A DNA stretch of 64,000 bases from Nitrospirota bacterium (GCA_013388455.1 JACAFF010000001.1:17479-81478); one strand, 5' to 3'; shown: positions 16,356-24,030, counted from the first letter of the stretch. A program made the numbers and translations. Notes: a model not told the origin generated them from the sequence alone.

Positions 16356-16514
16356 TTAACCCAAATACTGCAGAAATTGTTCGAAAATTTCTCTAACTCA
16401 ATACACCCACCTTAGTTCCCCCTTGGCAAGGGAGGAGTTAAAGGTGCACCAAGGTATCGAAAAATAAATTTTCTCACAACATCTGCATTATTCTACGTGT
16501 ATTTTTCTGGTTAA
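16356..16514. mobile_element. TTAACC-ended inverted-repeat element (MITE-like), copy D
   Basis: The 159-bp element runs from TTAACCCAAATACTGCAG to CTGGTTAA with the family arms TTGTTCGAAAATTTCTCTAACTC and, at the other end, GGTATCGAAAAATAAATTTTC followed by ATCTGCATTATT. Its middle carries a nested hairpin repeat (16411-16445). Immediately outside the right end is truncated IS debris. Confidence 0.75.
16411..16445. repeat. Nested CCCCCTTGGCAAGGG hairpin repeat
   Basis: CTTAGTTCCCCCTTGGCAAGG plus GAGGAGTTAAAGG is closely repeated at 54243-54280 inside copy E. The hairpin is more GC-rich than its host and appears to be a separate element that travels inside, or was captured by, the larger repeat. 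Confidence 0.55.
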
Positions 16515-16515
16515 T

Positions 16516-17024
16516 GGAAAAAAAAGAAATGTCGCAACTGTCCCTGTAAAATATCTTTACCATCTTATCAGTTACTTCTATATCAACTTCTTTGCCAATG
16601 TATTGAATTTGTCTTTCTTTCATCTCTGGAGCTCCCTTCCCATTTTCAATATTTTTGATGACCTTACTTACTGTCTTCCAATCATGTCCCTGTCAATCGT
16701 GCAATCTCGCTCTTGCTTTTGCCAAGTTCTCTTAATGTCTTTATCGTTGTGTACATAGCCACCACTAACATAGACCCTCCTTGATTGTTTTCAAGAAGGG
16801 AATTATTTAGTTTTTTGCTGTTTTTTGCCTATGGAATTTTCAGGGCCCTATGGAATTTATTGTACCTTTGAGGAAATTGATGTCTCGGTATGAGATGTAG
16901 AAGTTGATTATAAATTATGTTATGATGGGACATAGCTTGAACCTCCTGTTTTTATTGATTTTGTAGGTGATATTCTATCACCTTTGATAGTGAGCTCAAG
17001 CCTTATGCTAATTTTTAGCGGACA
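16516..17024 (-). mobile_element. Truncated insertion-sequence remnant with IS21-like left end
   Basis: Reading on the minus strand, TGTCCGCTAAAAATTAGC at 17024 looks like an IS terminus. It is followed by a TCAAGC/GCTTGA-bounded region with the perfect hairpin AGGTGATA-TTC-TATCACCT (16965-16983), direct repeats of ATTCCATAGG (around 16840-16860) of the kind that bind IS21 transposases, and then the beginning of a transposase gene. The element stops abruptly at repeat copy D. No second terminus or istB is present. Confidence 0.6.
16540..16771 (-). pseudogene. IS21-type istA transposase N-terminal fragment, frameshifted
   Basis: A ribosome binding site AAGGAGG precedes an ATG at 16771 encoding MLVVAMYTTIKTLRELGKSK followed by SEIARLTG, the helix-turn-helix start of IS21-family transposases. 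One extra G near 16690 creates an immediate stop. In the next frame HDWKTVSKVIKNIENGKGAPE continues the domain in the expected order for about 50 codons before homology fades. The DDE catalytic domain is absent. Confidence 0.65.
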
Positions 17025-17258
17025 TTACTAACTTTATATAAGAAAAACAAGGAGTGAATACAATATCACATGGGTGATACATAACCTGCATGATAATATT
17101 TTTGTTTGTGATGCTTTACCATTAATTGTTGTTAATTATCAGTTTACTTTTAATAAATCATATGCTAATATTTAGTATATCTGATGGTTGACTAAAACTA
17201 ATTTATAGACTGAGTGGTAAAGTAGTTATAGAAGAAGAATAAATTTTTATAATAGCTA
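17025..17258. other. Gene-free AT-rich interval before the PilZ gene
   Basis: About 230 bases with no frame of interest. The stretch is very AT-rich and contains an AAGGAGTGA box (17049) followed by no usable start, which may be further decay. No RNA gene or strong promoter is obvious. Confidence 0.4.
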
Positions 17259-17270
17259 TTGACTGTTAAA

Positions 17271-17567
17271 ATGGCTATCGAATTCAGGAGAAGATATAAG
17301 AGACAGTACTATGTTGTTTTCGTTAGGTATTATCTAAATGTCTTTGATGAGAATAGACTGAAGAAAGTTCAGGGAATAGGTGTATCTGTTGATATAAGTG
17401 CAAAAGGAATTGGTCTGATAACACAATATCCACTTGAGGTGGGTAGTTTTTTACTCTTTGAAGATGGGAATATAATAAACAACATTACAGCAAAGGCTTC
17501 TGTAGTTCGGTGGGCAGAAGAAATTGAAGATAAAACATATCGGGTGGGATTAGAGTTTGTGGATTGA
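17271..17567 (+). CDS. PilZ-domain protein (short)
   Basis: A 98-aa single-domain protein of the PilZ c-di-GMP receptor family. The N-terminal arginine cluster RRRYKRQ fits the RxxxR ligand motif and SVDISAKGIGLI fits the (D/N)xSxxG motif. C-terminal GLEFVD is a common PilZ ending. The ATG at 17271 is preferred to the TTG at 17259; neither has a strong ribosome binding site. It is convergent with the sigma54 activator gene, ten bases away. A second PilZ protein is encoded at 53749. Confidence 0.75.
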   Translation: MAIEFRRRYKRQYYVVFVRYYLNVFDENRLKKVQGIGVSVDISAKGIGLITQYPLEVGSFLLFEDGNIINNITAKASVVRWAEEIEDKTYRVGLEFVD

Positions 17568-17576
17568 CCTTTTTAT

Positions 17577-18938
17577 TTAATCTCCTTCAAGTCCATATTT
17601 CTTTAGCTTTCTCCACAAAGAAACCCTGTCAATGTGCAGTATTTGTGCAGCGAGTGTTTTATTGCCTCCTGCCTCTTTTAAGACCCAATTAATATAGGAC
17701 TTCTCCTGCTCCTCAAGGGTTGGAAATTTTCCCTCTTTTTTCCTGAAGGTTCTTATGCTTAATTGCCTGAGGTCTTCAGGAAGATGAGCAACCTCGATCG
17801 TATCTCCACTTGCAAGTGCTACACCTCTTTCAATGATATTCTCAAGCTCCCTTACATTTCCCGGAAAGTCATAGTTTACTAAAATAGCTATTACTTCAGG
17901 AGATATCTCTTTTATGTCTTTTTTCATGAGTAATGCATATTTTTTCAAAAAATAATAACCTAAGAGAGGTATATCATCCTTTCTTTCAGCGAGGGGTGGT
18001 ATGTGTAATGATACCACATTTAATCTGAAATAAAGGTCCTGTCTGAAACGACCACTTTTTACTGCATCCAGTATATCTCTATTAGTTGCAGCAATGAATC
18101 TTACATCAACCTTTATTGACTCTGTACCTCCTACTCTTAGGACCTCCTTTTCTTGAATAACCCTTAAAAGCTTTACCTGCATGGAGGAAGGCATTTCTGT
18201 TATCTCATCAAGAAAGAGGGTTCCTTTAGATGCAGTCTCTATTAAACCCTTTTTCATTGATATTGCACCAGTAAATGCACCTTTTTCATGTCCGAAGAGT
18301 TCACTTGATAAAAGCTCTTCTGTGAAGGCACCACAATTTATAGCAAAGAATGGTCCCCCAGCACGTTCACTATTAAAATGTATAAATTTTGCAAGAATTT
18401 CCTTACCTGTTCCGCTCTCACCACTTATAAGGACATTACACTCAGTTGGAGCTATCTGCCTTGCAGTCTCAAGTAGCTTCTGTATCTTTGCATCCTGAGT
18501 GATAATCTTGACCTTTCCCTCATATTTTTCTATCTGTTCCCTGAGTTCAATATTCTCCTTCTTTAATCTTACCTTTTCTAAAGCCTCTTTAACAACCTTT
18601 CTCACCTCATCAAGTTTAAAAGGTTTTGCGACATAATAAAATGCACCATGTTTCATTGTTTCAACAGCAGACTCAAGGGTTGCATAACCTGTTATTATTA
18701 TTACCTCTGTATCAGGGTAGAGCTCACGGCATTTTTTAAGTATCTGCATTCCATCTACCTTTTCCATCTTTAAATCTGTAAGTACAACATCAAATTGTTG
18801 TTCTTCAATGAGTCTGAGTGCTGTAGGTCCGTTTTCTGTCCCTGTCACTTCATAGCCCTCTTTTCTCATAACATGTTCGAGGTTTTTAAGTGCTACCTTT
18901 TCGTCATCGACAATTAATATCTTTGCTGTTCCCTGCAT
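17577..18938 (-). CDS. Sigma54-dependent response regulator (NtrC family)
   Basis: A 453-aa activator that, when phosphorylated, should oligomerise and open sigma54 promoters. A receiver domain (about 5-122) has D11/D12, phosphoacceptor D55, T83 and K105. The AAA+ domain has Walker A GESGTGKE (173-180), the sigma54-contacting GAFTGA loop (220-225) and Walker B FLDEIT (242-247). A Fis-type helix-turn-helix (about 410-450) contains NKTLAAQILHIDRVSLWRKL. The gene overlaps the upstream kinase gene by one base (TAATG). Its receiver is about 60% identical to the receiver inserted in the Lon protease encoded across the divergent promoter region, where a sigma54 promoter is also visible. Confidence 0.95.
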   Translation of the reverse strand: MQGTAKILIVDDEKVALKNLEHVMRKEGYEVTGTENGPTALRLIEEQQFDVVLTDLKMEKVDGMQILKKCRELYPDTEVIIITGYATLESAVETMKHGAFYYVAKPFKLDEVRKVVKEALEKVRLKKENIELREQIEKYEGKVKIITQDAKIQKLLETARQIAPTECNVLISGESGTGKEILAKFIHFNSERAGGPFFAINCGAFTEELLSSELFGHEKGAFTGAISMKKGLIETASKGTLFLDEITEMPSSMQVKLLRVIQEKEVLRVGGTESIKVDVRFIAATNRDILDAVKSGRFRQDLYFRLNVVSLHIPPLAERKDDIPLLGYYFLKKYALLMKKDIKEISPEVIAILVNYDFPGNVRELENIIERGVALASGDTIEVAHLPEDLRQLSIRTFRKKEGKFPTLEEQEKSYINWVLKEAGGNKTLAAQILHIDRVSLWRKLKKYGLEGD

Positions 18939-20479
18939 TATTTCTCCTTTTTCATTGGTAATCTTATCAAGAACGATGTTCCTTTACCAACTTCGCTATA
19001 GACTCCGATACAGCCATTATTTTCTTCAATAATCTCCTCAACAACATAGAGTCCCAGTCCAGAACCTTTCCGGATGTCAATCCTTGATACAGAATCCTTT
19101 TCAGAATCTTTTGTTGTAAAGAAAGGTTCGAATATTTTCGGTAGAATCTCAGGGGGTATTCCTTCACCTGTATCTTTTATTTCGATGTCTATTGTGTCCT
19201 TGCCAATAGGACATTCACCCGTACATACGTAACGGTATTTTTGATATTTACAGACATTTTCCCCATCTACATCTACTTCTACTTCTTCTTTTTCAATATG
19301 TTTCTTCGCCATAATAAATATTTTTCCCTCATCAGTTATGGATTCAACAGCATTTTTTAATAGATTTAAAAATGCCTGCTGAATCCTCTGTTTATCAGCA
19401 TAAATTGACATATCATCTGCTATATCAACATTGATTTCTATCCCTGCTGGTATTTCACCCTTGATAAAGAAAATCGTCTCTTCAAAAAGTTTTTTAAGAT
19501 GAAGACTCTCTTTTTTGAATTCCTTATGTCTTGAGAATTCCAATAAAGATCGCACAATATCACGTGCCCTATCAGTTTGTGTAGAAATCTGTGAAAGCAG
19601 TTCTCTCTTATACTCTATATCAGCTTCTTCAAGCTCTTCATTGAGTATCTGGCAGGATGATGATATATTTGATAATGGATTATTCAATTCATGTGCGACC
19701 CCAGAAAGTAGAGTTCCAAGTGAAGCAAGTTTTTCCCTCTGTATTAGGCGTTTCTGTCTTAGTTCAAGTTCATTTAACATTTTATTGAATGCATCTATTA
19801 AAGAAACTATCTCACGGTCCTTTGAATTAATCGATACAGTTCTTAGTTTTCCTTCTTCTACTAATTTCATCTGTTCTTCTAAGGATCGAAGAGGTTTTCC
19901 AACCATGCTTGATAGAATATGACCTATTATAATTCCTACAAGTGATAAGGAAATAATCAAGAATACAAGTGTCCTCTGAGTTTTTATGAGTAATTCTTGA
20001 AATCTCTTTCTTTCAGTCTTTGAGACATCTTCAGAAACTGACACTATCTCCTTGCCTTTTTGTCTTATTGACTTTTCGAGAACCATGCGTTTATCGAGAT
20101 TATTTTCATTCGTTGCAGCGAATTCAGTCATCAATGTTTTATATTCACTTAAAGCCTTTTTTATAAAATCAAGCTGTGGTGCAATAGAAAGCCTTTTATA
20201 TTCCCTGATATTTCGATCGAGTATTCCCTGAACCTTGCTAACATAATTAATATTTTCCTGATAATCCTCATATCTATTGTATAAAAAGAAATTCTTTTCG
20301 AACCGCCTCATCTCGAGAGTGCTATCAAATAATTCAGAGATGACCTCCCCGAATTGAACCTTTCTCTCCATATAACAGAGTTCTGATAGAGTAAAGGCAG
20401 TAATCAAGATGAGTACTACTATCCCGCCATAATAACCGACCATAATCTTTTGTCTTATACTTGATGGAAACTTAAACAT
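18938..20479 (-). CDS. Membrane sensor histidine kinase with a cysteine-bearing insertion in the ATPase domain
   Basis: It is the likely phosphodonor for the adjacent regulator and for the receiver-Lon protein. From the ATG at 20479 (513 aa; a longer 533-aa form from 20539 is possible and neither has a good ribosome site): membrane helix about 13-32, helical periplasmic sensor about 38-168 resembling four-helix bundle sensors, membrane helix about 170-190, HAMP about 191-245, HisKA with phosphoacceptor H263 in AHELNNPLS, and HATPase with NLLKNAVES, DTGEGIPPE and GSGLGLYVV. Between the N box and DTGEG an acidic segment carries C410, C419 and C423 (C-x8-C-x3-C), which is not part of the usual fold and might sense metal or thiol redox state. 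Confidence 0.92.
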   Translation of the reverse strand: MFKFPSSIRQKIMVGYYGGIVVLILITAFTLSELCYMERKVQFGEVISELFDSTLEMRRFEKNFFLYNRYEDYQENINYVSKVQGILDRNIREYKRLSIAPQLDFIKKALSEYKTLMTEFAATNENNLDKRMVLEKSIRQKGKEIVSVSEDVSKTERKRFQELLIKTQRTLVFLIISLSLVGIIIGHILSSMVGKPLRSLEEQMKLVEEGKLRTVSINSKDREIVSLIDAFNKMLNELELRQKRLIQREKLASLGTLLSGVAHELNNPLSNISSSCQILNEELEEADIEYKRELLSQISTQTDRARDIVRSLLEFSRHKEFKKESLHLKKLFEETIFFIKGEIPAGIEINVDIADDMSIYADKQRIQQAFLNLLKNAVESITDEGKIFIMAKKHIEKEEVEVDVDGENVCKYQKYRYVCTGECPIGKDTIDIEIKDTGEGIPPEILPKIFEPFFTTKDSEKDSVSRIDIRKGSGLGLYVVEEIIEENNGCIGVYSEVGKGTSFLIRLPMKKEK

Positions 20480-20602
20480 ACATTTAATTTTAAAAAATAT
20501 TATTGCAAAAAGCAATATTTGCTCATTTCTTTGCAACATAAAACAACAAACAGTCGGTAATCTTTACCTCAATCAGTTTTTGTTTACACCACATAATTTT
20601 AG

Positions 20603-20622
20603 ATAATTAAGGATTTAATTAT
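20603..20622. promoter_or_regulatory. Candidate activator-binding palindrome upstream of the sigma54 promoter
   Basis: ATAATTAA-GGAT-TTAATTAT is a perfect 8+8 inverted repeat centred about 118 bases before the -12 GC of the sigma54 promoter, a usual distance for an upstream activator site. On the minus strand it overlaps TATAAT, a possible -10 box of the kinase operon, so binding could also autoregulate. The AT-rich context lowers significance. Confidence 0.45.
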
Positions 20623-20716
20623 ACGTTGAATTATGCATCAATTTAAAGTTCCCACTACGTACTTTATGTTTTCTAAAAATATTGAAAAAACAGGGTTTTA
20701 TAAAGATATCGGTTTC

Positions 20717-20732
20717 TGGCATGAAATATGCT
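20717..20732 (+). promoter_or_regulatory. Sigma54 (-24/-12) promoter of the receiver-Lon operon
   Basis: TGGCATGAAATATGCT matches TGGCAC-N5-TTGCW with the invariant GG (20718-20719) and GC (20730-20731) exactly ten bases apart. The predicted start near 20743 leaves a 20-base leader with AAGGAGG ahead of the first gene. The activator of this promoter class is encoded next door on the minus strand. Confidence 0.75.
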
Positions 20733-20764
20733 CTAAATAAATATAAAAAGGAGGTGTTAATACG

Positions 20765-20944
20765 ATGAAAAAGCTCGCAAAAAAATTAGAAAAGCTATTT
20801 TCAGCAATAGCCTTTGCAGAGGCTGGTGAATATGATACTGCAAGAGAGATATTACGAGAAGAAGAAAGAGAACAGAAAAGAGAAATAATAGCCCCAACAC
20901 TAAGACCAAGGAAAGAGCTAAGAGCACCAGGAATAAAAAGGTAA
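20765..20944 (+). CDS. 59-aa protein with the FAEAGE-TAREIL motif
   Basis: It is the first gene of the sigma54-type operon, with a strong AAGGAGG site eight bases before the ATG. The 59-aa product has an amphipathic helix MKKLAKKLEKLFSAI, the motif AFAEAGEYDTAREILREE, and a basic Pro-rich, probably disordered tail. The motif is repeated in the N-terminus of the protein encoded at 23240 (TFAEAGEFETAREILRGE), so the two are clearly related. Function is unknown. The position directly before the receiver-Lon gene suggests a substrate, adaptor or regulator for that protease, but this is inference. Confidence 0.75.
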   Translation: MKKLAKKLEKLFSAIAFAEAGEYDTAREILREEEREQKREIIAPTLRPRKELRAPGIKR

Positions 20945-20959
20945 AACTAACTGAACACA

Positions 20960-23077
20960 ATGAATATCTTTAAGAAATCAGTAGAAAAGCTACAGGCTGC
21001 AACGATAGAGGAGATAGGGCAAATGATTGCCTCATCAAAGATGCCCCTATATGTGCAGCAAGTCGCAAAAAAGGAGCTTGAAGTACTATCAAAAACAAGT
21101 CCTACCGTAGCGGAATATGCGATAGGACTTGCCTATATTGAATATCTTGTTAGCTTACCATGGGATAAGAAGACTGAGGATAACCTTGATCTTGAGAGGG
21201 CAGAGAGGATTTTGAATGAGAAGCACTATGGACTTGAGAAGGTCAAAGAGAGGATATTAGAACACCTGTCAGTCAAGATTTTGATAGCGAACAAAAAACC
21301 AAGAATACTGATAGTAGATGACGAAGAGGTTGCAAGGAAGAACTTAGAACATATATTGAAGAAAGAGAATTACACAGTCGTTACAGCAGAAAATGGTGCA
21401 GATGCTATTCGAAAGATGAGCGCATCAAATTTTGACGTGATTCTTACTGATATCAGAATGGAGAAGGTGAATGGGATTGAGGTTCTCGAAAGGGCTAAAA
21501 ACATTTGCCCCGAAACTAAGGTCATTATGATTACAGGTTATGCGTCAATAGATTCGGCTGTTGAAACCATGAAGAAAGGTGCATTTCATTATGTTGAGAA
21601 GCCTTTTAAAGTTGATACCGTTCGCTCTGTTGTTAAGAATGCAATTGAGAAAAAGATATCTACTATTTCTACGAAAGGTTCTGTTCTCTGTTTTGCAGGT
21701 CCACCAGGAACAGGAAAGACATCTCTTGGAAAATCTATCGCTGAAGCGCTGGGAAGAAAGTTTGCAAGAATTTCTCTTGCAGGGATGAAGGATGAAGCTG
21801 AGATTAGAGGGCATAGGAGAACATATGCTGGTGCAATGCCGGGTCGTATTATTGAGGAGATTCGACGTGCAGAATCTTCCAATCCTGTTTTTATGCTCGA
21901 TGAGATTGATAAGATAGGACAGGATTTCAAGGGTGATTCTGCATCTGCATTGCTTGAAGTTCTTGACCCAGAACAGAATCAGAATTTTCTTGACCACTAT
22001 CTTGATGTACCATTTGACATTTCAAGCGTTATGTTTATTGTAACCGCTAATATCGCTGATAATATTCATGAAGCACTCAGAGACCGGATGGAGATAATAG
22101 AACTCTCGGGTTATACAGAGGATGAAAAGATAAAAATAGGTTTGCAGTATCTTGTTCCAAAACAGATTCGTGAACAGGGATTATCAGATTATCCACCCGA
22201 ATTTACCCCTGACGCTATATTAAAGATAATTCAAGAATATACTCGTGAGGCAGGTATCAGAAATCTTGAAAGACAGATTGCAAACATTTGCAGAAAGATA
22301 GCCACAGAATATGTCCTGCATAAAAAGACTATTCAGAATGTCAAAGTAACACCTCAGGAGGTTGAGAGGTATCTTGGAACGAGAAAATATTATCGCGAAA
22401 TTGCTGATGAGAAAAATAGGATTGGTGTTACAACAGGTCTTGTATGGACAGAAACAGGAGGGGAGATCATCTTTGTAGAGGCAGCAAAGATGAAAGGAAA
22501 TAAACAACTAATCCTTACTGGTTCACTTGGGAATGTGATGTGTGAGTCAGCACATGCAGCCTTAAGTTATATAAGAAGTAATTCATCACTGTTTAAAATT
22601 CCTGAGAATTTCTTTGAAAATCACGATATACACATTCATGTTCCTGCTGGGGCTATACCAAAAGATGGTCCTTCTTCAGGTACTACGATTGCACTCGCCC
22701 TTATTTCACTTTTGACTGGAACACCTGCAAAAAGAGATGTAGCTATATCAGGGGAGATAACATTGAGTGGAAGGATTCTTCCTGTTGGAGGCATCAAAGA
22801 GAAGTTGCTGGCTGCTCGCAGAGCAGGAGTAAAGACAGTAATCCTCCCTGTTAAGAATAAGGTAGATATAGAAAGTCTTCCTGAAGATGTAAAAAGAGGT
22901 TTGGATATTAGACTTGTAGATAGAATTGAGGAAATAGTCTCCATTGTGCTCATGGATAAATCATTGTTAGATGTGCAGGAAAAGACAGTGGCAAAATCTT
23001 ATAATTCAAAAGAAGTTGCAATTTGTAACATCAATGCCTTTCCATGTAGCAGTATAGAAAAGCCTGAAAGAATTTGA
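20960..23077 (+). CDS. lon: Lon protease with a receiver domain inserted before the Walker A loop (REC-Lon)
   Basis: An ATP-dependent protease whose AAA+ core is interrupted by a two-component receiver. Residues 1-110 match the Lon middle region (SPWDKK-like LPWDKK, HYGLEKVKERILEHLSV); the N-terminal substrate-recognition (LAN) domain is absent. Residues 114-232 are a full receiver with D120/D121, phosphoacceptor D164, T192 and K214. The Lon core resumes at 239 with LCFAGPPGTGKTSLGKSIA (Walker A 247-254), Walker B LDEIDK (313-318), and the protease domain with catalytic S572 in KDGPSSG and K613 in GGIKEK. The insertion replaces a short loop in ordinary Lon. All catalytic and phosphorylation residues are intact, so phosphorylation may control ATP binding or ring assembly. 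A C-terminal tail of about 35 residues has no Lon counterpart. Confidence 0.93.
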   Translation: MNIFKKSVEKLQAATIEEIGQMIASSKMPLYVQQVAKKELEVLSKTSPTVAEYAIGLAYIEYLVSLPWDKKTEDNLDLERAERILNEKHYGLEKVKERILEHLSVKILIANKKPRILIVDDEEVARKNLEHILKKENYTVVTAENGADAIRKMSASNFDVILTDIRMEKVNGIEVLERAKNICPETKVIMITGYASIDSAVETMKKGAFHYVEKPFKVDTVRSVVKNAIEKKISTISTKGSVLCFAGPPGTGKTSLGKSIAEALGRKFARISLAGMKDEAEIRGHRRTYAGAMPGRIIEEIRRAESSNPVFMLDEIDKIGQDFKGDSASALLEVLDPEQNQNFLDHYLDVPFDISSVMFIVTANIADNIHEALRDRMEIIELSGYTEDEKIKIGLQYLVPKQIREQGLSDYPPEFTPDAILKIIQEYTREAGIRNLERQIANICRKIATEYVLHKKTIQNVKVTPQEVERYLGTRKYYREIADEKNRIGVTTGLVWTETGGEIIFVEAAKMKGNKQLILTGSLGNVMCESAHAALSYIRSNSSLFKIPENFFENHDIHIHVPAGAIPKDGPSSGTTIALALISLLTGTPAKRDVAISGEITLSGRILPVGGIKEKLLAARRAGVKTVILPVKNKVDIESLPEDVKRGLDIRLVDRIEEIVSIVLMDKSLLDVQEKTVAKSYNSKEVAICNINAFPCSSIEKPERI

Positions 23078-23172
23078 AAAATAGCTGGATTAGATAAGGA
23101 ATGTTGCAAAATTAAATATGGAGATTATCCCTTAATTAATAAGAAACTAATAAAAATTAAGTAGTTATTAAT

Positions 23173-23188
23173 TGGCACAAAGATTGTT
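23173..23188 (+). promoter_or_regulatory. Near-consensus sigma54 promoter inside the stress operon
   Basis: TGGCACAAAGATTGTT has a perfect -24 element and TTG at -12, but GT replaces the invariant GC. A start near 23199 would give the gene at 23240 a 40-base leader. It may be a weak internal promoter or a decayed one. Confidence 0.45.
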
Positions 23189-23239
23189 AAATCAAACAAC
23201 TTGATGGATCTGACGGAAAGTGAAAAGATTAAAGAAGTT

Positions 23240-23716
23240 ATGAAAAAGGATAATTTAGAAAAATTGATAAAAAAGTTAGAAGATATGATGACTGCCTCTA
23301 CTTTTGCAGAGGCAGGTGAGTTTGAAACTGCAAGGGAAATACTGAGAGGTGAAAGAAGGGTTCTACTTGCAATGCGAGAAGGAGAGGTTGAGAAGAAAGT
23401 CCTCAAATATGCTTTGAATACCTGCAAGAGAATTCGAGCTGACATGGATATCTTATATCTTTCAACAACTGATGCAGGTGAAAATCCAATGCTGAATGAT
23501 TTTTTTTTAGAACTTCAAAAAGAGGGAATAAATTATCAAGTGATCCAAAAGATTGGTCTATTAAGAGAAGAGATTAAGAAATACACAGACTGTGAGAGTA
23601 ATATTGATTTCGTTGTTGTGGAGTCTCCTGCTGTTGAACGCTGGGATAGAGAGGAGGGGCTCTCTAAGATAGTGGAAAAGATTAAGTGCCCGTTAGTAGT
23701 TGTAGATGTCCCCTAA
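23240..23716 (+). CDS. FAEAGE-motif protein with degenerate universal-stress-like domain
   Basis: About 158 aa from the ATG at 23240, which fits the sigma54-like element at 23173 and aligns with the start of the 59-aa paralog; a longer form from 23201/23204 is possible. The N-terminus carries LEKLIKKLEDMMTASTFAEA plus GEFETAREILRGE, the motif shared with the small protein at 20765. Residues about 55-158 look like a Usp fold (KKVLKYALNTCKRIRADMDI, then a strand NIDFVVVES and a final CPLVVVDV) but lack the Gly-rich ATP-binding loop. It is probably part of the same regulon as REC-Lon. Function unknown. Confidence 0.75.
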   Translation: MKKDNLEKLIKKLEDMMTASTFAEAGEFETAREILRGERRVLLAMREGEVEKKVLKYALNTCKRIRADMDILYLSTTDAGENPMLNDFFLELQKEGINYQVIQKIGLLREEIKKYTDCESNIDFVVVESPAVERWDREEGLSKIVEKIKCPLVVVDVP

Positions 23717-23777
23717 AAATAAAAGTCTGTTCAAATAAATTAGAGGAAAAAAATAATAAAATGAGAAGGAGGTAATA

Positions 23778-24029
23778 ATGGCAAAGGAAAGTGTTAAGAA
23801 AAAGAAACCTGTTGGAACGATGCTCTTAACAGGAGTTATTACAGTAGTATTGTATGCATTTTTGCTACTGAAGCAGGACATGATTAATAATTATTTTGTG
23901 CGAGGAGGATTCTATGCTCTGCTACCTATAGCAACGGCATTCATATTCTCTTTTTTTCACGGAAATTTTACGAGTTGTTTTTGGACAGTAATTGGAGTAG
24001 AGGCAAAAAAGAAGAAGGAGGTGAAATAA
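23778..24029 (+). CDS. Small two-helix membrane protein preceding TauE/SafE
   Basis: An 83-aa protein with a Lys-rich start (KESVKKKKPVG), two predicted membrane helices (about 14-33 and 45-62) and a Lys-rich end (EAKKKKEVK), so both termini are probably cytoplasmic. Strong ribosome site GAAGGAGG. The transporter gene begins one base after its stop, which suggests an accessory subunit. I know no assigned function. Confidence 0.75.
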   Translation: MAKESVKKKKPVGTMLLTGVITVVLYAFLLLKQDMINNYFVRGGFYALLPIATAFIFSFFHGNFTSCFWTVIGVEAKKKKEVK

Positions 24030-24030
24030 G

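Noticed and set aside
20757..20960. Minus-strand 67-codon frame over the first gene of the REC-Lon operon
   Set aside because: It is Leu/Val-rich low complexity and the shadow of the 59-aa gene, which has a strong ribosome site and a paralog.
21240..21700. Possibility that REC-Lon results from a frameshift joining a receiver gene and a lon gene
   Set aside because: Lon sequence is present on both sides of the receiver in the same frame, so an internal insertion is required rather than end-to-end fusion.
21545..21997. Minus-strand 150-codon frame inside lon
   Set aside because: It is antisense to the receiver/Walker A region of REC-Lon, with composition of a shadow frame.
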